From: Neobacillus massiliamazoniensis
GTDB taxonomy: Bacteria > Bacillota > Bacilli > Bacillales > Cytobacillaceae
Direction of reading: 5' to 3'
Assembly (NCBI RefSeq): GCF_001048695.1
Contig: NZ_CVRB01000004.1
Span: 434,001 to 498,000, forward strand
DNA length: 64,000 bases
Shown here: one piece after another, positions 1 to 7,663 of the stretch
Layout: the number at the start of each line of letters is the position of its first letter
Numbering within the stretch: the stretch's first letter is position 1
Made by a program: the position numbers and the translations under genes
Notes under the pieces: generated by a model
Told to the model about the DNA's origin: nothing
What the model saw: the letters and a program-made list of their open reading frames with translations, nothing else
Databases searched by the model: none

Positions 1-2
1 AA

Positions 3-305
3 TTATCATTTGAAGAGAAAGTTGAAGCAGTTCATCTCTGTATAAAAAATGGACATAATTATTCAGCTGTAATAGAAAAATATCATATTAGCTACCAGCA
101 AATATACAGCTGGACAAAAAGGTATGAAGCAGAGGGACCAGAATCCCTACGGGATCACCGGGGAAGAAAGAAACCTGTAGAAGAAATGACAGAACAAGAG
201 AAATTAAGGATAAAGGTTAAGGAATTAGAAGCGAAAAATTATCGATTAGAAGTAGAAAATGCTTTATTAAAAAAGTTGGAGGAAATCGAAAGAAGGCGGT
301 ACTAA
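3..305 (+). CDS. IS3-family transposase OrfA, 5'-truncated by window edge
   Basis: This frame is open from the first base of the window to TAA at 303-305. It encodes the helix-turn-helix DNA-binding subunit of an IS3-type transposase. The visible part begins with LSFEEKVEAVHLCIKNGH, continues into a helix-turn-helix (YSAVIEKYHISYQQIYSW) and the linker RDHRGRKK, and ends in a leucine-zipper-like helix (KVKELEAKNYRLEVENALLKK). An A-AAA-AAG slippery heptamer sits at 269-275 in the zero frame, so a fraction of ribosomes should shift by -1 into OrfB and make the fused transposase. The N-terminus is missing only because the window starts here. Confidence 0.85.
   Translation, partial: LSFEEKVEAVHLCIKNGHNYSAVIEKYHISYQQIYSWTKRYEAEGPESLRDHRGRKKPVEEMTEQEKLRIKVKELEAKNYRLEVENALLKKLEEIERRRY
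269..275 (+). promoter_or_regulatory. Programmed -1 frameshift site (A6G)
   Basis: AAAAAAG lies in OrfA reading as A-AAA-AAG, the classic IS3-family slippery heptamer. The -1 frame (starting at 269) is open from here through the whole of OrfB, with no usable ATG between here and the integrase core, which supports expression of OrfB by frameshifting. A purine-rich TTGGAGG follows at 276-282 and could act as the stimulatory Shine-Dalgarno-like element. Confidence 0.75.
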
Positions 306-1192
306 GCAGGGTTCGGAATGAAGTAGTTTATTGTGCTATACGCGAATTAAATGAGGAGAAGAATTGCCCTATTCATCTTCTTTGTTCATTATGCAAGACC
401 AATCGATCTTCATACTATAAATGGCTTAATCGAAAAGAAACGGATCAAGAACGTGAAAATCGTGGTTTATTTAAAGAAATCAAAGCAATTTATCAAAAAG
501 TGGAAGGAATTTATGGTTATCGAAGAATGACAATGAATCTTAACCGCAAAATGAATAAACATTATAATGCGAAAAGGATTCATCGTTTAATGAAATTAGT
601 TGGATTACAAGCGAAGATACGACGGAAAAAGAAATGGGATCATCGTCCTTCAGATAATAATGTAGCAGATAATATCTTGAATCGGGAATTTACAGCAGCA
701 CATCCCAATGAAAAATGGGTAACCGATATAACAGAATTGAAATACGGAGAAGGCCAAAAAGCCTATTTAAGCGCTGTTTTAGACCTGTATGACAATTCTA
801 TTGTTTCCTATGAAATTGGACATCGAAATGATAATGAGCTAGTCTTTAAGACCATTAAGCGTGCTTTAGCTACGGCTACTTTAGAAGATGAAAAATTATT
901 AATACATAGCGACCGTGGGTTTCAATATACATCAAATGGATTTAAAAAAATAGTCAAAAAAAAACATCTTACTCACAGTATGTCTAGAGTAGGAAAATGT
1001 ATTGATAATGGATGTATGGAATCATTCTGGGGGACTTTGAAAGTAGAAAGATATTATCTTCATCATTATCAATCCTTTAAGGAACTTCAAAAGGATATAA
1101 AAAACTACATTCAATTTTATAACCAAGACCGTTTACAAGCTAAATTTAATGGCCTTAGCCCGATAGAATATCGAACTAAGGCCATTGCCTAG
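269..1192 (+). CDS. IS3-family transposase OrfB (DDE integrase), read by -1 frameshift
   Basis: OrfB carries the catalytic RNase-H-fold (rve) integrase domain. The HTH_21-like region (EGIYGYRRM) is followed by the DDE residues: Asp in VTDITEL, Asp in HSDRGFQY and Glu in GCMESFWGTLK, with the spacing of the D,D(35)E family, then the basic K/R helix after the Glu. The frame has no stop from the slippery site at 269 to TAG at 1190-1192, and family members are made as an OrfAB fusion, so I place the start of the coding stretch at the frameshift site; a GTG at 500 is the first internal start codon but lacks a good ribosome site. All catalytic residues are intact, so the element may be active. Confidence 0.85.
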   Translation, partial: KKVGGNRKKAVLSRVRNEVVYCAIRELNEEKNCPIHLLCSLCKTNRSSYYKWLNRKETDQERENRGLFKEIKAIYQKVEGIYGYRRMTMNLNRKMNKHYNAKRIHRLMKLVGLQAKIRRKKKWDHRPSDNNVADNILNREFTAAHPNEKWVTDITELKYGEGQKAYLSAVLDLYDNSIVSYEIGHRNDNELVFKTIKRALATATLEDEKLLIHSDRGFQYTSNGFKKIVKKKHLTHSMSRVGKCIDNGCMESFWGTLKVERYYLHHYQSFKELQKDIKNYIQFYNQDRLQAKFNGLSPIEYRTKAIA

Positions 1193-1227
1193 TTTTAGTT
1201 TTTGATACTGTCTACTTGACAGGGTGC

Positions 1228-1258
1228 AGTTCAAACGGAACTAAGGCTTTTTATTATA
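1228..1258 (-). terminator. Remnant of efp terminator cut by the IS
   Basis: Read on the minus strand after the efp stop, the sequence is AAAAAGCCTTAGTTC-CGTTT-GAAC and then the IS terminus begins. The first arm would pair with GAACTAAGGCTTTTT, of which only GAAC is left. The simplest reading is a symmetric terminator whose second arm was displaced by the insertion. This is inference because the other flank is outside the window. Confidence 0.4.
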
Positions 1259-1260
1259 AT

Positions 1261-1818
1261 TTATCCTCTTGAAACATAAGTGCCATCTGTAGTATTAACA
1301 ATCAATTTGTCACCTTGATTGACAAAAAACGGAACTTGCACAACAAGACCTGTTTCAACAGTTGCAGGTTTTGAACCTCCTGAAGCTGTATCACCTTTAA
1401 TGCCAGGCTCGGTTTCCGTTACTTCAAGCACAACGGTGTTAGGAAGCTCTACACCAAGAGTTTCACCTTGGTACATCATAATGGAAACTTCCATATTTTC
1501 CTTCAAAAACTTTAATTCGTATTCAATGCTTGTTGCCGGAAGCTCCACTTGCTCGTAAGATTCCATATCCATAAACACATGCTGGTCGCCGCTTGCATAT
1601 AAATATTGCATTTTACGGTTGTCAATCTGTGCTTTCCCAACTTTCTCACCTGCACGGAATGTTTTTTCATTAACAGCTCCTGTCCGCAGGTTGCGAAGCT
1701 TTGAACGAACAAAGGCAGCACCTTTACCTGGTTTAACGTGTTGGAAATCCATAACGCGCCAAATGCCGCCATCCACTTCAATTGTTAATCCTGTACGAAA
1801 GTCGTTAACAGAAATCAT
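1261..1818 (-). CDS. efp: Elongation factor P
   Basis: EF-P enters the ribosomal E site and relieves stalling at polyproline stretches. The 185-residue product has the usual length and three OB-like domains: an N-terminal KOW-like domain (1-65), a central S1-like domain and the C-terminal domain with the signature near 150 ([24 protein letters not shown]). The tip of loop I reads [10 protein letters not shown] with Lys32, the residue that is post-translationally modified in B. subtilis. The start is fixed by AGGAGG seven bases upstream of the ATG. It lies 21 bp downstream of the peptidase gene and is probably cotranscribed with it, as in B. subtilis. Its own terminator appears broken by the IS3 element. 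Confidence 0.97.
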   Translation of the reverse strand: MISVNDFRTGLTIEVDGGIWRVMDFQHVKPGKGAAFVRSKLRNLRTGAVNEKTFRAGEKVGKAQIDNRKMQYLYASGDQHVFMDMESYEQVELPATSIEYELKFLKENMEVSIMMYQGETLGVELPNTVVLEVTETEPGIKGDTASGGSKPATVETGLVVQVPFFVNQGDKLIVNTTDGTYVSRG

Positions 1819-1839
1819 GTAAAAATCCTCCTAAATCAA

Positions 1840-2901
1840 TTACAAAATAATAAGTTCTTTTGTAGAGTGAGTTAATGCTTCATTTCCAGCCATGGTAATA
1901 AGAGTATCGTCTTCAATCCGAACACCACCAAGGCCTGGGATATAAATACCCGGTTCACAAGTTACGACCATTCCTGGTTCTAAAATAAAATCAGACTTAA
2001 CAGAAAGAGCCGGACCTTCATGAACTTCAAGCCCAATACCATGACCAGCTGAATGTCCATAATACTCACCGTAGCCTTTTTCTGCGATGTAATCTCTTGT
2101 CAGTGCATCTGCTTCTTTACCTGTCATGCCTGGTTTAAATCCATTCATACCCCGTAGTTGCGACTCAAGTACAATTTCATATATTTCTTTAAGTTTTTCA
2201 TCAGGCTTTCCGACTGCAACTGTCCGAGTAATGTCGGAAACATACCCATTATAGTATGCACCGTAATCAAGGGTTACAAAATCTCCAGCTTCAATTACTT
2301 TATCACTTGCTACACCATGCGGAAGGGCAGAACGGTGTCCGGAAGCAACAATTGTGTCAAAGGAAGATGAAGTTGCCCCTGCCTTCCTCATAAAGAATTC
2401 TAATTCATTTGATACTTCAAGTTCAGTTAACCCAGGACGCAGAAAATCTAAAATATGCTTAAACGCGGCATCAGCAATATCCGCTGCTACCTTTAATATC
2501 TTAATCTCTGAATCAGTCTTTATCAAGCGTAACTTTTCAATTGCACCTGAAACCGGAATAAGTTCTGCATCTATTTCACTTTTAAAATTTTTATGAGAAG
2601 AAAAGGTGACAAAATCCTCTTCAAAGCCCAATTTATTAATACCTAATTTTTTTACTTGCTGAGCTATCTCTTGTGGGATGGAACCTGAAAATTTAATAAT
2701 TTCGAAGCCTTGGCATTGTTTTGTAGCTTGTTCTACATAGCGGAAATCAGTAATAAACTGAGCATGGTCAGCGCTAATCAAAACAACACCCGACGTGCCT
2801 GTAAAATTCGCCATATATCTACGGTTATAAGGGCTAGTAATAAGCATTCCTTCAATTCCAAGCTTTGAAAAACTCGATCTTAATCTTTCTATTTTTTCCA
2901 T
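1840..2901 (-). CDS. papA: M24-family aminopeptidase P (Xaa-Pro dipeptidase-like)
   Basis: This is a cytosolic metallopeptidase that removes the N-terminal residue before proline (YqhT/PapA of B. subtilis). It has an N-terminal creatinase-like domain (about 1-125) and a C-terminal pita-bread domain. The metal ligands can be seen: Asp in LDYGAYYNG, Asp in VSDITRT, His in HSAGHGIGLEVHEGP, Glu in VTCEPGIY and Glu in VRIEDDTL. The open frame extends to a GTG nine bases further upstream, but AAGGAGA ends immediately before that GTG and nine bases before ATG at 2901, so I use the ATG (353 residues). The gene is followed closely by efp; pairing a proline-specific peptidase with the polyproline translation factor is conserved in Bacillus. 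Confidence 0.95.
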   Translation of the reverse strand: MEKIERLRSSFSKLGIEGMLITSPYNRRYMANFTGTSGVVLISADHAQFITDFRYVEQATKQCQGFEIIKFSGSIPQEIAQQVKKLGINKLGFEEDFVTFSSHKNFKSEIDAELIPVSGAIEKLRLIKTDSEIKILKVAADIADAAFKHILDFLRPGLTELEVSNELEFFMRKAGATSSSFDTIVASGHRSALPHGVASDKVIEAGDFVTLDYGAYYNGYVSDITRTVAVGKPDEKLKEIYEIVLESQLRGMNGFKPGMTGKEADALTRDYIAEKGYGEYYGHSAGHGIGLEVHEGPALSVKSDFILEPGMVVTCEPGIYIPGLGGVRIEDDTLITMAGNEALTHSTKELIIL

Positions 2902-3006
2902 TTTTCCCACTCTCCTTTAAATCTTTAGTGAATATTTAAAATTTGTACATATTTAAACGACAAAGCTATTTTATCACACGTTCACGATTACGACTAATTA
3001 AAATTA

Positions 3007-3234
3007 GGTTCTGCTAAACATGTCTGTTGATTTCCGCTCTAGTGGCGGTCCGGGGAGGCTCCTCGGCGCTTTAGCGCCTGCGGGGTCTCCCCTGCCCCGT
3101 ACTCCCGCAGGACATTGAATTACATCCTTGAATCCGCCCACGCACGAAGGAAATGCGATAGCATTTTCGAGGAGTCGAGCGCCTTCCGCTCCATCAACAT
3201 AGTGGCAAAATCAATAATGAGCTTTAACATAGCT
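3007..3234 (+). mobile_element. Family A MITE-like repeat, copy A1
   Basis: A 228-bp element with degenerate terminal inverted repeats (GGTTCTGCTAAA left, CTTTAACATAGCT right), flanked by the 8-bp direct repeat TAAAATTA (2999-3006 and 3235-3242). The last three bases of the right duplication are the stop codon of yqhR, so the element entered exactly at that stop. It contains the long-form internal module with GCACGAAGGAAATGCGATAG. Confidence 0.85.
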
Positions 3235-3239
3235 TAAAA

Positions 3240-3731
3240 TTAAGAAGCAGCTTCTTTCTTTTGTACATATTGATTTTGATATTCATAGCTGATTGAATAG
3301 CCTACAAACAGTCCATACAGAATATAAATACAAATAGAGGTAATAATGGTATCACTGCTTAAATCAAAAACAGGCTTCATTCCAGGAAAAAGTGGATTTA
3401 GTATAAAAAATACCAGTAAGAACAAAAGGAGACCATAGCCAATTCCGAACCAAATCCTGGTGAAGTTTTTCATTAATCCATAATAAACAAATGCAGCGGC
3501 AATTGAAAAAATGCCAAATAGGATTATAGAGATAAACGTTCCAACCCATTGATTTTTCAAACTTCCAAGAGACAGTGGATCAAGAATGACATAGGGAGGA
3601 ATTTCGGTAAAATTAAACAAGTAGGACAAAAAACCAATAATCGCCCAAAATATCCCTCCAAATAATCCTGTCCAGAAAACCATTACCGGGAGGGACATTG
3701 GTTTACCACTATGATTTTCTTCATTTGACAT
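3240..3731 (-). CDS. yqhR: Conserved membrane protein YqhR
   Basis: A 163-residue integral membrane protein with four predicted membrane segments (roughly 14-36, 60-82, 90-108, 118-150) and a polar N-terminus. No enzymatic motif is visible and the function is unknown; family (YqhR) and position next to yqhQ in divergent orientation identify it. ATG at 3731 has GGAGG eight bases upstream; the open frame continues to 3746 but without support for a start there. Repeat copy A1 abuts the stop codon on the downstream side and no separate terminator is visible, so A1 may now provide the transcript end. Confidence 0.85.
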   Translation of the reverse strand: MSNEENHSGKPMSLPVMVFWTGLFGGIFWAIIGFLSYLFNFTEIPPYVILDPLSLGSLKNQWVGTFISIILFGIFSIAAAFVYYGLMKNFTRIWFGIGYGLLLFLLVFFILNPLFPGMKPVFDLSSDTIITSICIYILYGLFVGYSISYEYQNQYVQKKEAAS

Positions 3732-3990
3732 TTTATCGGCCTCCACTCTTTACCATTAAAATCGAGCGTGAATGATCATCCACAGTTAAAGCTAATTCAA
3801 TCATAATTACTTTTTTATTATGTCCTTAGGCTTTCATTTCCTTGCATAGAAAAAATTTTTTGTTTTTTATGGAAATATTATGACATTTCCTAGAGGTTTT
3901 TTCTTTTTTCTAGTAGAATAAATTTAGGTACATACAGATTTTTATCATTTCTGCTTATGTACAACTATTATTAGGTTGGTGTTCATCTAC

Positions 3991-4935
3991 ATGTCTAAAT
4001 CACAAAAACCAATTTATGGCGGTCAGGCCGTTGTCGAAGGAGTAATGTTTGGCGGAAAACATCACTATGTTACCGCAATTCGCAGAAAGGATGATTCCGT
4101 TGATTACTTCCACGTACCGCGTAAAGCGAACCCTTATTTAACTACATTAAAAAAAATCCCTTTCATCCGCGGGATAATTGCTATTATTGAAGCAAGTGCT
4201 AACGGATCGAAGCATTTAAATTTTTCATCCGAACGGTATGATGTTGATCCAAAAGATGATGATACGCTGAAAGATAAAGAAGTATCAAAATTAACGATGT
4301 ATCTCGGTGTTGCCGTTATAGGAGTCATTTCGTTTTTATTTGGGAAGTTCGCCTTTACGCTAATTCCCGTTTTCTTAGCAGAATTAACAAAACCTATCTT
4401 CCCCTCTGATTTTGCTCAAGTTTTAGTTGAAGGCTTCTTTAAGCTTTTATTGCTCCTATCTTATATTTATTTGGTTTCACTTACACCTCTAATAAAAAGA
4501 GTGTTTCAGTACCATGGGGCTGAGCATAAAGTGATCAATACCTTTGAGGATGGCGTCGAGCTGACAGTTGAAAATGTGCAAGCACATTCACGACTGCATT
4601 ACCGCTGCGGCAGCAGTTTCATCTTATTTACAGTTATTGTTGGTGTTTTTATTTATTTTCTCGTTCCTACCTCCCCATTTTGGTTACGGGTGGTCGACCG
4701 TCTTCTGTTAATACCAGTTGTCTTAGGGATTGCATTTGAAGTCCTGCAAATAACAAACAAACTTAGAGATATCCCAATATTAAAATATTTAGGTCTTCCT
4801 GGATTGTGGCTTCAATTATTAACAACTAAGGAACCAGATAATAAACAAGTAGAAGTAGCGATACTATCCTTTAAAGAATTGTTAAGAATGGAGTCCAAAG
4901 TAAAAAATGAAATAGAAAATGAGGAAATTGTCTAA
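3991..4935 (+). CDS. yqhQ: DUF1385 membrane protein YqhQ
   Basis: A 314-residue protein of the DUF1385 family. The hallmark N-terminus is present (PIYGGQAVVEGVMFGGKHH), followed by membrane segments near 95-120, 135-165, 205-230 and 235-260 and the conserved YHGAEHK and HYRCGSSF motifs. The biochemical role is not established; the family is widespread in Firmicutes. ATG at 3991 is preferred to the TTG at 3976 because an AGGTTGGTG stretch precedes it at workable spacing and the protein then starts MSKSQKPIYGG as in relatives. It is followed after 67 bp by yqhP on the same strand and is divergent from yqhR, leaving a 259-bp shared promoter region (3732-3990). Confidence 0.9.
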   Translation: MSKSQKPIYGGQAVVEGVMFGGKHHYVTAIRRKDDSVDYFHVPRKANPYLTTLKKIPFIRGIIAIIEASANGSKHLNFSSERYDVDPKDDDTLKDKEVSKLTMYLGVAVIGVISFLFGKFAFTLIPVFLAELTKPIFPSDFAQVLVEGFFKLLLLLSYIYLVSLTPLIKRVFQYHGAEHKVINTFEDGVELTVENVQAHSRLHYRCGSSFILFTVIVGVFIYFLVPTSPFWLRVVDRLLLIPVVLGIAFEVLQITNKLRDIPILKYLGLPGLWLQLLTTKEPDNKQVEVAILSFKELLRMESKVKNEIENEEIV

Positions 4936-5002
4936 ATCTTTGTCATTTACGTGTTTAAAAGTAAAGAAAAATGCTTAAGATGCTCATAGGGAGGTGGCTT
5001 TC

Positions 5003-5386
5003 TTGAAAAATCGGACATCATCTATTATTGTTGGTGGACTCATCATTCTTGCTATACTAGGTATTTTTAACTCCATTTCCTCTAATCCTATAAATTTTCT
5101 AAAAGGGGTAGCCGTTTTTGTCTTAATGAGTGTTGTCATTTACTTTGTTGTTCGAAAACTTTCAAACTCAGGCCCACAAAGCAAAGAGCAGCGGGCATTT
5201 CTTAAAGCAGCTAAAAAATCAAAAAAACGATTACAGCAAAAAAATGGAGTCTCTCAGGCGAAGAATTCTTCCCATGGAACCTTAACAACCTTAAAGAAAA
5301 ACATCAAGACTAATAAGAAGCCCTCTGCTCATTTAACCGTAATTGAAGGAAAAAAGAGTAAAAAGAAAAATCGAGCGTCATTATGA
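5003..5386 (+). CDS. yqhP: SA1362-family small membrane protein YqhP
   Basis: A 127-residue protein with two N-terminal membrane segments (about 8-28 and 33-52) and a long, very basic, lysine-rich cytoplasmic tail (KAAKKSKKRLQQK, KKSKKKNRAS). It matches the YqhP/SA1362 family, whose function is unknown. A TTG start at 5003 is chosen because GGGAGG lies eight bases upstream; a GTG at 4994 overlaps that ribosome site. The strong terminator hairpin overlaps the last six codons and the stop. The basic tail suggests contact with nucleic acid or phospholipid, but this is only inference. Confidence 0.8.
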   Translation: MKNRTSSIIVGGLIILAILGIFNSISSNPINFLKGVAVFVLMSVVIYFVVRKLSNSGPQSKEQRAFLKAAKKSKKRLQQKNGVSQAKNSSHGTLTTLKKNIKTNKKPSAHLTVIEGKKSKKKNRASL

Positions 5387-5400
5387 CGCTCGATTTTTTT
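5368..5400 (+). terminator. Intrinsic terminator of yqhQ-yqhP
   Basis: A 13-bp perfect stem (AAATCGAGCGTCA with its complement), three-base loop TTA, then seven T. The yqhP stop codon TGA is in the second arm. Confidence 0.9.
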
Positions 5401-5470
5401 GAAAATTAGGTAAAATGGGATGAATATTAATTTTCATCTTGGGCAATGAGTAGGAAAAAGATGGATTTAT

Positions 5471-6355
5471 TTAATAACTCCAATCATTTAAAAACTTAAT
5501 TGCTTTTTCTTTCCCAATAGCATACAACTCGCGTTTTTTTTCGTCCTTTATATTAAATTCTGTTGATAGTACTCCTTCTATTGGGATAAATATAATATTT
5601 TTAGCATGCTTCTTAGAAATATATCGTGAATCATGGGCATCCTTCATCGTTTCAAACAAAGCCCCAAACAATTGGATAGCGTTTTTTATGGAATGTTTTT
5701 CATGCTCATACTCATCTGTGTTTAATTGAATTCCAAGCACAGGCCGCACTTTTTTGACATTTTCTTTATCAAAAAGCCACATTGGAAAATTACTTAGGAC
5801 CCCTCCATCCACGATGATGTTCGTGCCATCAATGGATCGCAATCGAACCGGTTCAAAAAAATAGGGAATACTGCAGCTCATTCTAATAGCCTTCGCAATC
5901 GAAAAAGAGCCCGGGGAAATACCGTATTTTTCTAAATCATCAGGCAGTACGATCATCCTACCATTAGAAAGATCAGAAGCAATTACCCGCAATGTTTTAG
6001 GAGGCAAATCGGAAAATGTTCTAATTCCTTTTAGGGCTAACTTTTCCTTAATCCATTTTTCAAGTTCATAGCCCTTATATAGCCCCAGCTTCCAATAGAG
6101 TAACAACCATTTGGTTATGTGAAAAGGGATAATGGATTTCCTAGGATCGAGCATCTTTGAAATGTCCAGCTCATCGAGCAATTGATAAATCTCATTACTC
6201 GAATAACCCGCGGCAATCAATGCAGCTAAAATGGACCCGGCACTTGTACCGGCAACTCTTACAAATTGAAAACCCCTGTTTTCAATTTCTTCATAGGCTC
6301 CTGCTAAAGCTAACCCTTTAATACCCCCTCCGGAAAAAACGCCGTCAATTCTCAT
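5471..6355 (-). CDS. yqhO: Patatin-like phospholipase/esterase YqhO
   Basis: A 294-residue patatin-fold serine acyl hydrolase. The oxyanion motif SGGGIKG (8-14), nucleophile elbow GTSAG (36-40, Ser38) and catalytic Asp in DGG (about 183-185) are all present, so the Ser-Asp dyad is intact. No signal peptide is seen, so it should be cytosolic or peripheral on the membrane; the substrate is unknown. The frame is open to 6370 (TTG), but ATG at 6355 has GGGAG at good spacing and gives the family N-terminus MRIDGVFSGGG. It stands alone on the minus strand, convergent with yqhP. Confidence 0.88.
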   Translation of the reverse strand: MRIDGVFSGGGIKGLALAGAYEEIENRGFQFVRVAGTSAGSILAALIAAGYSSNEIYQLLDELDISKMLDPRKSIIPFHITKWLLLYWKLGLYKGYELEKWIKEKLALKGIRTFSDLPPKTLRVIASDLSNGRMIVLPDDLEKYGISPGSFSIAKAIRMSCSIPYFFEPVRLRSIDGTNIIVDGGVLSNFPMWLFDKENVKKVRPVLGIQLNTDEYEHEKHSIKNAIQLFGALFETMKDAHDSRYISKKHAKNIIFIPIEGVLSTEFNIKDEKKRELYAIGKEKAIKFLNDWSY

Positions 6356-6446
6356 GGCAGCCACTCCCAAGATTTAATCATTGTTACATCTTTAAGCAGC
6401 CAAATGTAAAAATAGTACGGCAGACAAGGATAAAATTTTGGGGGTA

Positions 6447-6474
6447 AACAAAAACTCGCCAATTTGGCGAGTTC
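6447..6474 (-). terminator. Terminator of the NlpC/P60 gene
   Basis: AACTCGCC-AAATT-GGCGAGTT followed by T5 on the minus strand, 60 bp after the P60 gene. A near-identical palindrome occurs at 38126-38145. Confidence 0.8.
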
Positions 6475-6533
6475 AGAAGTTGAATAGTTTATTAACTACA
6501 TTGAGATCATCGATGATCTTTCAGTAGTTGTTT

Positions 6534-6989
6534 TTATATGCGTTTAGCACCAATATATTTAGGCTTCCAATAAACATTATTCGTTTGTGTAATCATAACG
6601 CCTTTTGAAGATGAAGCCATTATCATTTTGCCAGCTCCGATATACATCGCGACATGTGTTGGTTGGCTTGCCTTATTCGGCGCGAAGAACATTAAGTCTC
6701 CAGGTTGTAAAGAGTTTACACGATAACCATTTGAATAATACATCTGAGCAGCAGAATGTGGTAATACCTTTCCAGCCTTACCATAGGAATATTTCACAAG
6801 TCCCGAACAATCGAAACCCTGTGGTGACATTCCACCCCATTTGTATGGAACCCCAATATTTGCTTCTGCAACAGAAATTGCTTTTTCATGATAATTATAT
6901 GCTGCTTCAGCTTTAACACCCATAGTGGTAAACAAAGAAATTGTCAGGGTAGCTGCCATTGCGATAGCTGCGATGAATTTCTTAATCAT
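6534..6989 (-). CDS. Secreted NlpC/P60 cysteine peptidase (cell-wall hydrolase)
   Basis: A 151-residue exported protein: a signal peptide (MIKKFIAAIAMAATLTISLF..., cleavage probably after KAEA near 28) followed directly by an NlpC/P60 domain. The catalytic Cys is in FDCSGL (Cys61) and the His in PTHVAMYIG (His112). It has no LysM or SH3 repeats, so it is a minimal single-domain endopeptidase that probably cuts D-Glu-diamino acid bonds in peptidoglycan stems. GGGGG lies 9 bases before the ATG. It is not in the B. subtilis gene order and, with nrdJ, occupies the place where mntR would be expected between yqhO and lipM. Confidence 0.88.
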   Translation of the reverse strand: MIKKFIAAIAMAATLTISLFTTMGVKAEAAYNYHEKAISVAEANIGVPYKWGGMSPQGFDCSGLVKYSYGKAGKVLPHSAAQMYYSNGYRVNSLQPGDLMFFAPNKASQPTHVAMYIGAGKMIMASSSKGVMITQTNNVYWKPKYIGAKRI

Positions 6990-7143
6990 TATGTTAATCC
7001 CCCTGGTGTGATTTGATACTTATACTATACAAGAGAAGGATAACATGGACATCACAGTGAGATTACAGTTTTTTTACAGATACTATTTCGAAATAATAAT
7101 AAAATGAAGGTTGTAACTGATTTGTACATATCATTAAAAAATA

Positions 7144-7328
7144 GGCTGTGTTAAACTTGCCTGTTGATTTGCGCTCCAGGCGCTTCGCTTTCCGCGGGCG
7201 TTCCGGGGAGCCTCCTCGGCGCTTATGCGCCTGTGGGGTCTCCCCTGCCCCGTACTCCCGCAGGAGTCTCGCGCCTTCCGCTCCAATCAACATAGTTTCA
7301 AAAATCAACAATGACCTTTAACACAGCC
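7144..7328 (+). mobile_element. Family A MITE-like repeat, copy A2 (short form)
   Basis: A 185-bp copy with perfect 12-bp ends (GGCTGTGTTAAA / TTTAACACAGCC) and flanking AAAAAATA on both sides (low-complexity, so weaker evidence on its own). It is nearly identical to A4 and lacks the roughly 57-bp module found in the long forms. The right flank runs straight into a terminator hairpin at 7336. Confidence 0.85.
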
Positions 7329-7335
7329 AAAAAAT

Positions 7336-7367
7336 AAAAAGAATGGGAAATTTCCCATTCTTTTTTT
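7336..7367. terminator. Palindromic terminator between P60 and nrdJ
   Basis: A 15-bp perfect inverted repeat (AAAAAGAATGGGAAA and complement) with flanking A and T runs, able to work on both strands. On the minus strand it would end nrdJ transcripts after repeat B1. Confidence 0.75.
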
Positions 7368-7386
7368 AACGAAAGTATTTAATTTT

Positions 7387-7663
7387 GACTTCGAGAATTG
7401 TCCAGCTTCATAAGAGTAAGCTTCGGAAGCGATGCCTCGCACGCCAAAAAACGTGAGTTTTTCGGTGTAGGAGTCATCGGCCCGAGGTCACAAGCCAATT
7501 AATTTTAATTATATAAATTGATTCTTGCTCCTGCGGCAAAGCAAAATCGGAGAAGTTAATGTTCACCTCGTCGCATGCCTACAAAGATGATTATGCAGTG
7601 GTGCTGGCATCCTGCCGGCTCGTCTTGTGCTTGTCGCCGATAGGCAGGCGCCTTACTTTTTTC
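7387..7663 (-). repeat. Family B modular repeat, copy B1
   Basis: On the minus strand the copy starts directly after the nrdJ stop codon (TAA then GAAAAAAGTAAGGCGCC) and ends with the family end module (CTGGACAATTCTCGAAGTC) at 7387. It shares an internal module with B5 (ATTCTTGCTCCTG, CACCTCGTCGCATGCCT). It also contains the ACGTGAGTTTTTCGG hairpin module seen in B2 and B3. Confidence 0.8.

Larger units (their letters stand above)
1..1233 (+). mobile_element. IS3-family (IS150-like) insertion sequence, right part
   Basis: The window opens inside an insertion sequence. It carries an OrfA/OrfB pair in overlapping frames and ends in GGTGCAGTTCA, whose reverse complement TGAACTGCACCC resembles the TGTACTGCACCC terminus of IS150-type elements. 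The left end lies outside the window, so the target duplication cannot be checked. The right end falls inside what looks like the efp terminator hairpin: GGAACTAAGGCTTTTT remains on the efp side. The 3' end of orfB contains a perfect 11-bp inverted repeat (AATGGCCTTAG at 1148-1158 with its complement at 1176-1186). Confidence 0.85.

Noticed and set aside
500..1192. IS OrfB as an independent gene starting at GTG 500
   Set aside because: The -1 frame is open back to an A6G slippery site and essential N-terminal integrase sequence lies upstream of 500.
7063..7311. Small ORFs in repeat copies (also 23924-24151, 25379-25591, 27948-28154, 29500-29815, 31031-31246, 52565-52840)
   Set aside because: They are translations of family A repeats (peptides such as ERKSTGKFNTA); no ribosome sites, and the frame is not kept between copies.
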